Source: Morganella psychrotolerans (GTDB taxonomy: Bacteria > Pseudomonadota > Gammaproteobacteria > Enterobacterales > Enterobacteriaceae). From it: DNA of 64,000 nt. Both the position numbers and the translations under genes were made by a program. The DNA is taken from contig NZ_LZEX01000001.1 of NCBI RefSeq assembly GCF_001676055.1, forward strand, positions 372,001 to 436,000. Direction: 5' to 3'. Each line of letters begins with the position of its first letter. Positions within the stretch are counted from its first letter, which is position 1. The notes under the pieces are model-generated. The model was given only the letters and a program-made list of their open reading frames with translations. It did not search any database and was not told the origin of the DNA. This document shows, piece after piece, positions 19,401-26,953 of the stretch.

Positions 19401-19544
19401 ATAAATACTGTTGTCCGTGGCGAGCGTCAGGCGCTCACCATAGCGGGTTGTGGTATCACCGGTAAATCCGCTTTCGTTCAGGGCGATGATATACCGTCCG
19501 GTTTCCGGGCTTACCTGCGGAGATTGCGTTAATCGTGGGATCAT
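16476..19544 (-). CDS. ydiJ: FAD-linked oxidoreductase with Fe-S domain YdiJ (D-2-hydroxyacid dehydrogenase type)
   Basis: Large fusion of an FAD-binding (GlcD/D-lactate dehydrogenase-like) half and an Fe-S/CCG half. The flavin loop FTPRGGGTGTNGQSL lies near residue 90; a [4Fe-4S] motif CLACKACSTQCP is around residue 650 and the C-terminal domain has SVGCCGMAGTYGHE. ATG 19544 (MIPRLTQSP) is chosen because it matches the E. coli N-terminus (MIPQISQ) and gives 1022 residues (E. coli 1018); a GTG at 19574 would add ten. Homologues have been assigned D-2-hydroxyglutarate or D-lactate dehydrogenase activity; substrate here is inferred. Confidence 0.9.
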   Translation of the reverse strand: MIPRLTQSPQVSPETGRYIIALNESGFTGDTTTRYGERLTLATDNSIYQLLPQAIVFPRSVADVILIMRIASGDEFRSVQFTPRGGGTGTNGQSLNSGVVIDLSRYMNRILEINPEQGWVRVEAGVIKDQLNAYLKPYGYFFAPELSTSNRATLGGMINTDASGQGSLVYGKTSNHVLGLRSVLINGELLDTQPIPVSVARAYAEEDSVTGQLYRTTLDSCEANRQLILDNFPKLNRFLTGYDLRHVFSDDLQTFDLTRILTGSEGTLAVIAEAKLNITPLPAVRRLVNVKYDAFDSALRNAPFMVAAQALSVETVDSKVLNLAREDIIWHSVSELVTDVPDKIMLGLNIVEFCGDDQALIDGQVADLCERLDRLMANNEAGVIGYQVCQDLTGIERIYAMRKKAVGLLGNSKGAAKPIPFAEDTCVPPEHLADYITEFRALLDSHHLEYGMFGHVDAGVLHVRPALDMCSPEQEVLMKQISDEIVGLTAKYGGLLWGEHGRGFRAQYGEAFFGDTLYRELRRIKGAFDPENRLNPGKICTPSDSDAPLVQVDAVKRGTYDRAIPINVRNAFAGALNCNGNGLCFNFDVKSPMCPSMKITQSRFHSPKGRAALVREWLRLLAEQGTDPALLAESVPHSRVSLRGLIGKTRHTWRASRGEYDFSHEVKESMSGCLACKACSTQCPIKIDVPEFRARFLALYHGRYLRPLRDHLVANVESGAPLMAKAPRVFNFFLKQAWVQTLSEKTVGMTDLPLLSAPSLKQQLAGSKATSVTLEMLEGMSESERQAGRYLFIVQDPFTSYFDAKVVADFAALTEKLGFHPVLLPFSPNGKAQHIKGFLARFARTATRTADFLNRVARLGCPMVGVDPALVLCYRDEYKTVLSPDKQLFRVMLVHEWLTEYADLLPEIAAPTDNRPWYLFSHCTESTALPDSVNAWKAIFSRFGASLQPVSVGCCGMAGTYGHEMPNLERSKGIYQLSWAQPYQTLVSERCLTTGYSCRSQVKRMEGKVMLHPLQALLTLVP

Positions 19545-19752
19545 TATCTGCGGCTCTTTATCATAAATGGTCACATTGCGAATTCGACAGTATAATTATG
19601 TTGTTAACACGCCATTCTGATGCATAATTCAGGCGGGAATATTCACCTTAACATACAATGTATTCATTTTGTGCGCTCCCTGAAATAACGCAATATTCGC
19701 GCTACTTTATTAGGAACATACAGTTTTTTCATTTACAAAGGGAAACTTATCT

Positions 19753-20877
19753 GTGGAAAAATCGCAGCCTGGTTATGACTTACCTAAATTAATATTCGCC
19801 ATTGGCGCGATATCAATTCTCATTATTATTAGTTTCTGGGTATTAAGCCCGTTTATTTTAGGCTTCGTCTGGGCAGGTATGATTGTCATTGCAACCTGGC
19901 CGGTCTTTAAGCGTATCCAGCGCCGCGTCCGCAACAGCCGCTGGATAGCGGCCTGCATTATGGTTATCCTGATTATTCTTTTATTTGTCTTCCCGCTGGC
20001 GTTACTGATTAACAGCATTGTTGAAAACAGTGAGCCACTGATGCGCTGGGTAAAATCCCCCGGACAACTGACCCTGCCGGAACTGTACTGGCTGGACTCT
20101 ATCCCGGTTATCGGACCTAAGCTGTTTGCCAACTGGACATCGCTTGTTGCCAGCGGCGGCAATGCCATGATGGCAAAAGTACAACCTTACCTCGGGCAGA
20201 GTGCCGCCTGGTTCCTGACACAGTTGCTGAGTGCCGGTAAATTTCTGTTCCATCTGGCGATTATGCTGATGTTCAGCGGCCTGCTGTATCTGCAGGGGGA
20301 AGAGGCTATGCGCGGATTCCGCCATTTTGCTATCCGTCTTGCCGGAATGCGCGGTGATGCGGCAGTACTGCTGGCAGCAATGTCTGTGCGCGCAGTCGCA
20401 CTCGGCGTTGTGGTTACCGCACTAACTCAGGCTATTATCGGCGGTATCGGGCTGGGACTTGCCGGTGTGCCGTTTGCCGCTATCCTGACAGTGCTGATTT
20501 TTATCTGCTGCGTGGCACAACTCGGCCCGCTGCTGATAATGATCCCGTCCATTATCTTCCTGTTCTGGACCGGTGATACCACCTGGGCAATTATTATGAT
20601 TGTCTGGGCCGCCGCGGTTGCCACCATGGATGGCGTGCTGCGCCCGTTCCTGATAAAAATGGGCGCTGACCTGCCGATGGTACTGATACTGACCGGTGTT
20701 ATCGGCGGGATGTTATCCCTTGGGATGATCGGACTCTTTATCGGCCCTGTGGTGCTGGCCGTTTCCTATACCTTACTGAAGGCCTGGATGAATGATGTAC
20801 CACGTCCGTCCGATGATTTGACCGAGGTCAGAGCGTATATGGAAGAACAACTCTCAGAAAAAAAAATAAGTTTTTAA
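19753..20877 (+). CDS. ydiK: AI-2E family (UPF0118) membrane transporter YdiK
   Basis: Inner-membrane protein of 374 residues (E. coli 370) with about eight hydrophobic segments; the PF01594-type core is evident in GVVVTALTQAIIGGIGL and GADLPMVLILTGVIGGM. Function is not established; family members have been linked to export of AI-2, Na+ or other solutes. Start GTG/ATG choice: the frame opens at 19753 with MEKSQPGYD after AAGGGAAA. Divergent from ydiJ, followed by rprA as in E. coli. Confidence 0.85.
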   Translation: MEKSQPGYDLPKLIFAIGAISILIIISFWVLSPFILGFVWAGMIVIATWPVFKRIQRRVRNSRWIAACIMVILIILLFVFPLALLINSIVENSEPLMRWVKSPGQLTLPELYWLDSIPVIGPKLFANWTSLVASGGNAMMAKVQPYLGQSAAWFLTQLLSAGKFLFHLAIMLMFSGLLYLQGEEAMRGFRHFAIRLAGMRGDAAVLLAAMSVRAVALGVVVTALTQAIIGGIGLGLAGVPFAAILTVLIFICCVAQLGPLLIMIPSIIFLFWTGDTTWAIIMIVWAAAVATMDGVLRPFLIKMGADLPMVLILTGVIGGMLSLGMIGLFIGPVVLAVSYTLLKAWMNDVPRPSDDLTEVRAYMEEQLSEKKISF

Positions 20878-20879
20878 TC

Positions 20880-20901
20880 AAAGGTGCAGAAATGCACCTT
20901 T
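20880..20901 (+). terminator. Hairpin after ydiK
   Basis: AAAGGTGCA - GAAA - TGCACCTTT perfect 9-bp stem 3 bp after the stop; the tail is only weakly T-rich (GCTATATTT), so termination may be partial. Confidence 0.55.
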
Positions 20902-21055
20902 GCTATATTTAATTAATTATTCAATTAAATTTCATAACTAACATTAATAATTTGAAATATTAATATACATTGAGATACAGGGTCAGTACTTATTCTAAAT
21001 ACATACAGACGTTCTGAATATATTTCACTTATCTTACAATCAGTAAATTATATAT

Positions 21056-21098
21056 TGAGACAATTCTTAATGCAGGGATATCTTAATTATTTTAATAT
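21056..21098 (+). promoter_or_regulatory. rprA promoter with RcsB-type box
   Basis: A -10 TAATAT lies at 21093-21098. Directly upstream of the -35 position is TGAGACAATTCTTA (21056-21069), whose complement TAAGAATTGTCTCA matches the Rcs box at 10 of 14 positions and has the location (about -49 to -36) at which RcsB activates rprA in E. coli. Sequence between 20905 and 21055 is very AT-rich and shows nothing else. Confidence 0.6.
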
Positions 21099-21104
21099 AT
21101 CCGT

Positions 21105-21216
21105 CATCAAGTAACGAATTAAAAGGTTCCGTTATTCATTAAAAACGGTATCTTCAGAATACAAAATATTGCTGTGTGTAGTCTTTGCCTGTCAGCCCAT
21201 GATAGGCTTTTTTTTT
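21105..21216 (+). ncRNA. rprA: RprA small regulatory RNA
   Basis: The 3' half contains ATTGCTGTGTGTAGTCTTTG (21169-21188), nearly identical to the core of E. coli RprA that pairs with the rpoS leader, followed by a terminator hairpin (GCCTGTCA/TGATAGGC, 21187-21207) and T9. The location between ydiK and the next operon is the same as in E. coli. The 5' end is inferred from the -10 box and is uncertain by several bases; the 5' domain differs from E. coli but can still form a small hairpin (CCGTT/AACGG). RprA is an Hfq-dependent RNA that stimulates RpoS translation under envelope stress via Rcs. Confidence 0.85.
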
Positions 21217-21336
21217 GCCTGTTATTCAGGTATTCTTATTTGGTTTTAGTTTGATTTCAGTTTGATTTATGTAAAAACACACATTAGTCATAGCATTTGA
21301 TTATATATAAATACATTTATTGTGATATTTGATTAT

Positions 21337-21367
21337 AAAAAAAGCCCGGACTAATCCGGGCTTTTTT
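21337..21367 (-). terminator. ppsA terminator
   Basis: AGCCCGGA - CTAA - TCCGGGCT stem flanked by A7 and T6; works on the minus strand for ppsA. Confidence 0.88.
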
Positions 21368-21389
21368 CTGAGCATTTTAAATGATGCTG

Positions 21390-23767
21390 TTAATTATTTT
21401 CTGCTAATGCGACCCAGGTTTTCACAACAGTATCCGGATTAAGAGAAACACTGTCGATTCCCTCTTCCAGCAGCCATTGTGCAAAATCCTCATGATCTGA
21501 CGGGCCCTGCCCACAAATTCCCACATATTTGTTATGTGATTTTGCCGCTCTGATAGCCATAGATAACAGTGCTTTCACGGCATCGTTGCGCTCATCAAAG
21601 AGTTCTGACACCACACCGGAGTCGCGATCCAGCCCCAGCGTCAGCTGAGTCATGTCGTTTGAACCGATAGAGAAGCCGTCAAAGAACTCAAGGAACTGGT
21701 CAGCCAACAGAGCATTCGACGGAATTTCGCACATCATAATCAGGCGCAGGCCATTTTCGCCGCGTTTCAGACCACGTGCTTCCAGTTCATTCACAACCGC
21801 TTCTGCCTGAGCAACAGTACGGACAAACGGGATCATGACTTCCACGTTAGTCAGATCCATCTCATTACGCACACGTTTTACCGCTTCACACTCAAGCGCA
21901 AAACAGTCACGGAAGCTGTCATGAACATAACGACCGGCTCCGCGGAAGCCCAGCATCGGGTTCTCTTCATCCGGTTCGTAGATATCCCCGCCGACCAGGT
22001 TTGCATATTCATTTGATTTAAAATCAGACAGACGCACAATCACTTTCTTCGGATAGAATGCCGCCGCAAGTGTCGCGATCCCTTCAGTCAGACGACCGAT
22101 ATAAAACTCAACCGGATCATCATATCCCGCCATCATACTGCGGATTTCTGCCTGTAACTCAGGGGTTTGCTTATCAAACTCCAGCAATGCACGCGGATGC
22201 ACGCCAATCATACGGTTGATAATAAACTCCAGGCGGGCAAGACCCACACCTTCATTCGGCAGGCAGGCAAAATCAAATGCACGATCAGGGTTACCGACGT
22301 TCATCATGATTTTTGTGCCCACTTCCGGCATTTTATCTATTTCAGATGCGTGGATAGCAAACTCCAGCTCTCCGCTGTAGACATAACCGGTGTCCCCTTC
22401 AGCACAGGAGACAGTAACCGCCTGACCTTCTTTCAGCAATTCAGTGGCATCACCACAGCCGACAACAGCCGGAATACCCAGTTCACGCGCAATAATCGCC
22501 GCATGACAGGTACGTCCGCCGCGGTTGGTCACAATCGCCGCCGCTTTTTTCATGATAGGTTCCCAGTCAGGATCCGTCATGTCAGTAACTAACACATCAC
22601 CGGGCTGAATTCGGTCCATCTGGCTGAGGTCATGAATAACTTTAACCTTACCGGCACCAATACGATGACCGATAGCGCGGCCTTCCACCAGCACATTACT
22701 CTGTCCGTTCAGCTGGTAACGTTCCATAACCTGCTGGTTGGAGCGCACAGTTTCCGGACGCGCCTGAACGATATACAGCTTGCCGTTGTGCCCGTCTTTC
22801 GCCCATTCGATATCCATCGGACGGCCGTAGTGCTTCTCGATGGTTACCGCTTGTCTTGCCAGCTCTTCGGTTTCACTGTCTGTCAGTGAGAAGCGCCCAC
22901 ATTTTTCAGCCGCAACATCTTCGATACGGACCTGTTTGCCGTGGCTCTTATCATCGGCATACACCATCTGAATCTTTTTCGATCCCATTGTGCGGCGCAC
23001 AATAGCGGGACGGCCTTTTTCCAGGGTTGGTTTATGGACATAAAACTCATCCGGGTTAACCGCGCCCTGAACCACCATTTCACCCAGGCCGTAAGCGGAG
23101 GTAATAAAGACAACCTGATCAAAACCGGACTCGGTATCGATAGTAAACATCACACCCGATGACGCGAGGTCTGAACGCACCATGCGCTGAATACCCGCAG
23201 ACAGTGCAACACCGCGGTGGTCATAGCCCTGGTGAACACGATATGAAATCGCGCGGTCATTAAACAGTGAGGCAAAAACGTGCTTGATGGCTACCATAAT
23301 GGCATCCATACCCTGCACGTTTAAAAAGGTTTCCTGCTGTCCGGCAAATGAGGCATCCGGCATATCTTCGGCGGTGGCAGATGAACGCACCGCAAATGTC
23401 GCCCCTTTTTCCCCTTCAGACAGTTGCTCATAAGCCTGACGAATGTCATTTTCAAACTCAGCGGAGAACGGGGTATCAATCACCCATCCGCGGATTTGAG
23501 CACCCGCTTTCGCCAGTTGATTCACATCATCAACATCCGTTTTATCCAGCAATTCATAGATACGCTGGTTAACGCCACTTTGCTCAAGAAAGTCATTAAA
23601 GGCCTGTGCGTGGTGGCAAAACCATTGGGAACAGACACACCTAACCCGGAAAGATTGGTTATCATTTCCCCTAAAGACGCATTTTTACCACCAACACGGG
23701 GTACGTCATTCATACCTAACTGGTTATACCAAAGTACATTACACGGAGTCTGGCCATTGTTGGACAT
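21390..23767 (-). pseudogene. ppsA: Phosphoenolpyruvate synthase, broken by a single-base deletion
   Basis: Full-length homology to PpsA (E. coli 792 residues) but in two frames. The first part starts at ATG 23767 (MSNNGQTPCNVLWYNQLG) and runs to about residue 52 (PNGFATT); the rest continues in another frame from [13 protein letters not shown] to the stop at 21390. One base is missing near 23610, where ACC-AC-GCA is read instead of ACC-ACN-GCA. All catalytic landmarks are otherwise intact: ATP-grasp [20 protein letters not shown], phosphohistidine loop [15 protein letters not shown], and PEP-binding C-terminal domain. The enzyme makes PEP from pyruvate and ATP for gluconeogenesis. The lesion may be a true mutation or a sequencing error. 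Confidence 0.9.
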
Positions 23768-23872
23768 TGCAAGCAATCCTTTTAACATTCAAAAGAAGGT
23801 AAAGTCGGAAATACAGCGCTCTGTTGAGCATCACAAACAGATTATCACAATGTTCAGGTGAATATAGACAGG

Positions 23873-23963
23873 TGAATCGATCAACCCGATTACAATATTT
23901 TTTTTATCCTTTATAATCAGGTTTGAATTTATTTGTGCCGTTGCTCCGGATTATCGATTCAGC
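23873..23963. promoter_or_regulatory. ppsA/ppsR divergent control region with two Cra-like sites
   Basis: TGAATCGATCAA at 23873-23884 and, on the opposite strand, GCTGAATCGATAATC at 23949-23963 both resemble Cra operators (TGAATCG-type half-sites). Cra activates ppsA in enterics. A TATAAT at about 23911-23916, with TTACAA 16 bp upstream, is a likely ppsR promoter. Confidence 0.5.
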
Positions 23964-23987
23964 AAAAAACATAGGAAAATAAATAAC

Positions 23988-24851
23988 ATGTCTATCACAA
24001 CCGGCTCATCTTCTGATACAAAAAATAAAGAGACACGGAGTGTTTTCTTTATTTCTGACGGAACAGCTATTACGGCGGAAGTATTAGGTCATGCCGTATT
24101 GTCACAGTTTCCGATTGATATCATCGCGTATACCCTGCCTTTTGTGGCAACTGTTGATCGTGCACTGGAAATCAAACAAAAGATTGATACCATTTATGAC
24201 ACCACCGGGTTACGCCCGCTGGTGTTCTACTCCATTATTTGTCAGGATGTCCGGGAGGCGATCACCGCCAGTAAAGGCTGTTGCCAGGATATAGTACAAA
24301 CACTGGTCGCGCCGATACAACAAGAGATTCAGATGGATCCGCAGCCGATTTTTAACCGGACACACGGGTTATCCAAACGCAATCTGAGCCAGTACGATGC
24401 CCGTATCGCCGCCATTGATTTTGCGCTGGCGCATGATGACGGCGTCTCTCTGCGTAATATGGACCAGGCGCAGGTGATTTTGCTCGGCGTTTCCCGCTGC
24501 GGTAAAACACCGACCAGCCTCTATCTTGCGATGCAGTTTGGTATTCAGGCGGCAAACTATCCGTTTACCGCCGATGATATGGATAATCTTCAGTTACCGG
24601 CAGCCCTCAAGCCGCATAACCACAAATTATTCGGATTAACTATCGATCCTGAACGTCTCTCGGCTATCCGTGAAGAGCGCCGCGAAAACAGCCGCTATGC
24701 GTCTATCCGCCAGTGCCGTATGGAACTTGCCGAAGTGGAAGCCCTGTACCGTAAACATAAAATCAGCTACCTCAATACCACCAATTACTCTGTTGAGGAA
24801 ATTTCCACCAAAATCATTGACTCATTAGGCTTAAACCGCCGCATGTTTTAA
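23988..24851 (+). CDS. ppsR: PEP synthase regulatory kinase/pyrophosphorylase PpsR (YdiA)
   Basis: Bifunctional DUF299-family enzyme that inactivates PpsA by ADP-dependent threonine phosphorylation and reactivates it by Pi-dependent dephosphorylation. The P-loop [11 protein letters not shown] is intact near residues 163-173, and the conserved [20 protein letters not shown] segment follows. 287 residues with a longer N-terminus than E. coli (277). Divergent from its substrate gene ppsA. It remains intact although ppsA is frameshifted as written, which argues either for a very recent lesion or an error in ppsA. Confidence 0.94.
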   Translation: MSITTGSSSDTKNKETRSVFFISDGTAITAEVLGHAVLSQFPIDIIAYTLPFVATVDRALEIKQKIDTIYDTTGLRPLVFYSIICQDVREAITASKGCCQDIVQTLVAPIQQEIQMDPQPIFNRTHGLSKRNLSQYDARIAAIDFALAHDDGVSLRNMDQAQVILLGVSRCGKTPTSLYLAMQFGIQAANYPFTADDMDNLQLPAALKPHNHKLFGLTIDPERLSAIREERRENSRYASIRQCRMELAEVEALYRKHKISYLNTTNYSVEEISTKIIDSLGLNRRMF

Positions 24852-25051
24852 TGTCGTTGTTTCAGATACCGCGGGTCAGAAAAACAGGCTGGCGGAAACG
24901 GTTAAGTGGATCAGCACACAGTGTGATCCACTTTATTAAATTCTGTCTTGTAATCATCCTGATTTCGTTTATTGTGATCGGTATCACTGTGATTACACAC
25001 AGCAACAGACCGATTTCAGAGACAGTATTTACTTATGGAAAAAACGGATGA
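24851..25051 (+). CDS. Possible small single-span membrane protein
   Basis: A 66-residue frame whose ATG overlaps the ppsR stop (TAATG) and whose end overlaps the aroH start by 17 bp. It has a basic N-terminus (RVRKTGWRKR) and one clear transmembrane stretch (FIKFCLVIILISFIVIGITV). I know no homologue at this place in E. coli. Against it: no ribosome site of its own and a perfect inverted repeat AGTGGATCA/TGATCCACT at 24905-24932, followed by TTTATT, that could be the ppsR terminator. It may be only intergenic sequence. Confidence 0.35.
   Translation: MSLFQIPRVRKTGWRKRLSGSAHSVIHFIKFCLVIILISFIVIGITVITHSNRPISETVFTYGKNG
24905..24932 (+). terminator. Possible ppsR terminator hairpin
   Basis: AGTGGATCA - 10 nt - TGATCCACT perfect 9-bp stem followed by TTTATT; competes with the idea that a small gene is encoded here. 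Confidence 0.45.
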
Positions 25052-26083
25052 ATTGCGCACACGGGCGGTAGATAAACTCATCACCCCGTCAGCGCTGGCC
25101 GGAGAGTTCCCGGTCACCGAGACAATAAATAAAAATGTGACAACGTCACGCACGCGAATTGAACGCATTCTAACCGGCGATGATCCGCGTTTACTGGTTA
25201 TTATCGGCCCCTGCTCCGTTCATGACACCATCGCCGCGCTGGATTATGCACAGCGCCTGAGTGAATTGCTGCCAAAATACCAGTCCCGGCTGGAAATTGT
25301 CATGCGCACCTATTTTGAAAAGCCCCGCACCGTTGTCGGCTGGAAAGGTTTAATCTCTGATCCGCACCTGGATAACTCCTGCCGGGTCAATGACGGGATC
25401 CGCCTTGCCCGCAAGCTGCTGATTGATGTTAATGCACTGAATGTCCCGACCGCCACCGAGTTTCTCGACATGGTCACCGGGCAATATATCGCAGACCTTA
25501 TCAGCTGGGGCGCTATCGGCGCACGCACGACAGAAAGCCAGATCCACCGGGAAATGGCTTCCGCACTCTCCTGCCCGGTCGCTTTAAAAACGGCACCGAC
25601 GGCAATATTAAAATTGCTATTGATGCGATCCGCGCCGCACAGGCCGGACACATGTTTTTATCGCCGGATAAAGAAGGACAGATGACAATTTACCAGACGC
25701 AGGGTAACCCGTTCGGTCACATTATTATGCGCGGCGGTAAAACACCGAACTATGCCGCAGGCGATATAGCACATGCCTGTGACCAGCTCCGCCAGTTTGA
25801 TTTGCCGGAACACCTGATCATTGATTTCAGCCATGGCAACTGCCAGAAAATTCACCGTCGTCAGTTAGATGTCGCCCGTGATGTCTCACAGCAGATTAAA
25901 GATGGCTCCCGCGCGATTGCCGGCGTGATGGCAGAGAGTTTTATTCAGGAAGGCACACAGAAACTTGTCAACAACAAGGCCCCAGTTTACGGACAATCTA
26001 TCACGGATCCGTGCCTGAGCTGGGCAGATACCGTGACACTGCTGGATATCCTGGCGGATGCGGCCGATGCCCGTTTTTCCTGA
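25035..26083 (+). pseudogene. aroH: Trp-type DAHP synthase, broken by a single-base deletion
   Basis: 3-Deoxy-D-arabino-heptulosonate-7-phosphate synthase, first step of the shikimate pathway (PEP + erythrose 4-phosphate). The N-terminal MEKTDELRTRAVDKLITP identifies the AroH isoform. Frame 1 runs to SALSCPV (about residue 182); homology continues in another frame from GFKNGTDGN through HMFLSPDKEGQMTIYQTQ to the stop at 26083. One G is missing at 25580/25581 (GTC-GC instead of GTC-GGC). Conserved motifs IGPCSVHD, VVGWKGLISDP, SWGAIGARTTESQ and DFSHGNCQK are otherwise intact. No Trp repressor operator was recognised upstream. Mutation and sequencing error cannot be separated here. Confidence 0.9.
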
Positions 26084-26112
26084 GCCTTTCCCGTCTGATA
26101 CAAAATAAAAAC

Positions 26113-26137
26113 AGGATGCCACGGCATCCTTTTTTTA
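26113..26137 (+). terminator. aroH terminator
   Basis: AGGATGCC - AC - GGCATCCT stem followed by T7. Confidence 0.88.
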
Positions 26138-26259
26138 TTCATCACCCGTAGTTATCATTCGGCAGTAATAAAGTTGAGATCCCGCTCACTTTTTTTGCCA
26201 AACTCCGCACGACAAATAAAAATCCCTTGAACTCATCCTCTTCCCTGTTAATACTATTT

Positions 26260-26278
26260 GCGAATGATAACCGATATC
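26260..26278 (+). promoter_or_regulatory. Fur box upstream of hemP
   Basis: GCGAATGATAACCGATATC matches 14 of 19 positions of the classical Fur box (GATAATGATAATCATTATC), 13 bp before the hemP start. Iron-dependent repression of hemP is known in enterics. Confidence 0.65.
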
Positions 26279-26291
26279 AAATAGAATAATT

Positions 26292-26468
26292 ATGACAGAA
26301 AGTAATTCTGACGTTTCTGACGTTAAGGGCTTAAGCGTTACCGGGCCCGGCCATCCGGCACCACGAAAATCCAGTATTGCGGTGATCAGCAGCCGGGTAC
26401 TCCTGGGTCCGCAAAAACGCATTATTATTCAGCATCAGAATAAATACAAATCAAATATACTTCTTTAA
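26292..26468 (+). pseudogene. hemP: hemP (ydiE) truncated at its 3' end by prophage insertion
   Basis: The 58-residue frame has a variable N-terminus and then ISSRVLLGPQKRIIIQHQNK (32-51), the conserved HemP core. In HemP proteins the core continues into a Tyr-x-Leu-Arg-x-Thr-x-Ala-Gly-Lys-Leu-x-Leu-Thr-Lys end; here it is replaced by YKSNILL and a stop. aroH-ydiE is the E. coli order, so the missing end should lie beyond the right edge of the prophage. HemP is a small iron-regulated protein associated with haem uptake genes. Too short to be a typical gene call but supported by synteny, Fur box and motif. Confidence 0.8.
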
Positions 26469-26493
26469 TATCAATTAAATAAATCAAATATAC
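26441..26493. other. Prophage left attachment region (attL) with direct repeats
   Basis: Homology to hemP stops at about 26441. A 13-bp direct repeat AAATCAAATATAC occurs at 26448-26460 and 26481-26493, the arrangement expected of integrase arm-binding sites. The core sequence itself cannot be fixed without the right junction. Confidence 0.5.
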
Positions 26494-26512
26494 CGTCATT
26501 AAATTATCATTA

Positions 26513-26530
26513 TGTACATGAGCATGTACA
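26513..26530. promoter_or_regulatory. Perfect 8-bp dyad upstream of the dinI-like gene
   Basis: TGTACATG-AG-CATGTACA, 29 bp before the -35 box of the following promoter; operator-like, binder unknown. Confidence 0.5.
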
Positions 26531-26558
26531 CATAGATAATGATACAAAGTGACGACCC

Positions 26559-26606
26559 TTGACAATGCTAGTCCGTAGATTTACATTGCACTGTATATTT
26601 AAACAG
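26559..26606 (+). promoter_or_regulatory. SOS promoter with LexA box
   Basis: TTGACA (26559-26564), 17-bp spacer, TACATT (26582-26587), with a LexA operator CTGTATATTTAAACAG at 26591-26606 covering the predicted start. Repression by LexA and induction by DNA damage follow from this layout. Confidence 0.88.
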
Positions 26607-26625
26607 TGCATTAAGAGGTGATCGC

Positions 26626-26871
26626 ATGCTCCGTATTGATATTATTTTCAGCAGTAACCAAAAAGAGATGATGCCGCTAGGCATATTCGAGGCTCTGGAA
26701 AAGGAAATTGACCGAAAGTTGCGGGCTCAGTATCAGGATATGAACGTTCGCATTGCGTGGGGAACCAATGCCTCGATGTCGGCAACCGGCGGGAAAAATG
26801 ATAAGGACAATAAAAAAGTGAAGGAAATACTGCAGGAGATTATGGAGGATGACGCTGGATGCCGGAAGTAG
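26626..26871 (+). CDS. DinI-family SOS protein
   Basis: 81 residues with DinI-like pattern: N-terminal MLRIDIIF strand, a central helix (ALEKEIDRKLRAQY), a second strand (VRIAWGTN) and the C-terminal helix VKEILQEIMEDDAG typical of DinI (EILQETWE). Good AGGTGA ribosome site. DinI-like proteins bind RecA filaments and modulate co-protease activity, hence LexA and CI cleavage. Such genes commonly sit at the outer end of lambdoid prophages next to tail fibre genes, read on the opposite strand and under LexA, as here. Confidence 0.85.
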   Translation: MLRIDIIFSSNQKEMMPLGIFEALEKEIDRKLRAQYQDMNVRIAWGTNASMSATGGKNDKDNKKVKEILQEIMEDDAGCRK

Positions 26872-26914
26872 AAGGTGCTTCTGATGATGTAGAGTATTTT
26901 GATAAGTAACTGAC

Positions 26915-26953
26915 AGCCGCGCCGGATCTTCCACCAGTGCGGCTTATTTTATT
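26915..26953 (+). terminator. Terminator between dinI-like gene and tail fibre gene
   Basis: AGCCGC - 18 nt - GCGGCT with TATTTTATT downstream on the plus strand. Confidence 0.6.

Noticed and set aside
19545-19574. GTG 19574 as the ydiJ start
   Set aside because: The ATG at 19544 aligns with the E. coli protein start and the ten extra residues have no support.
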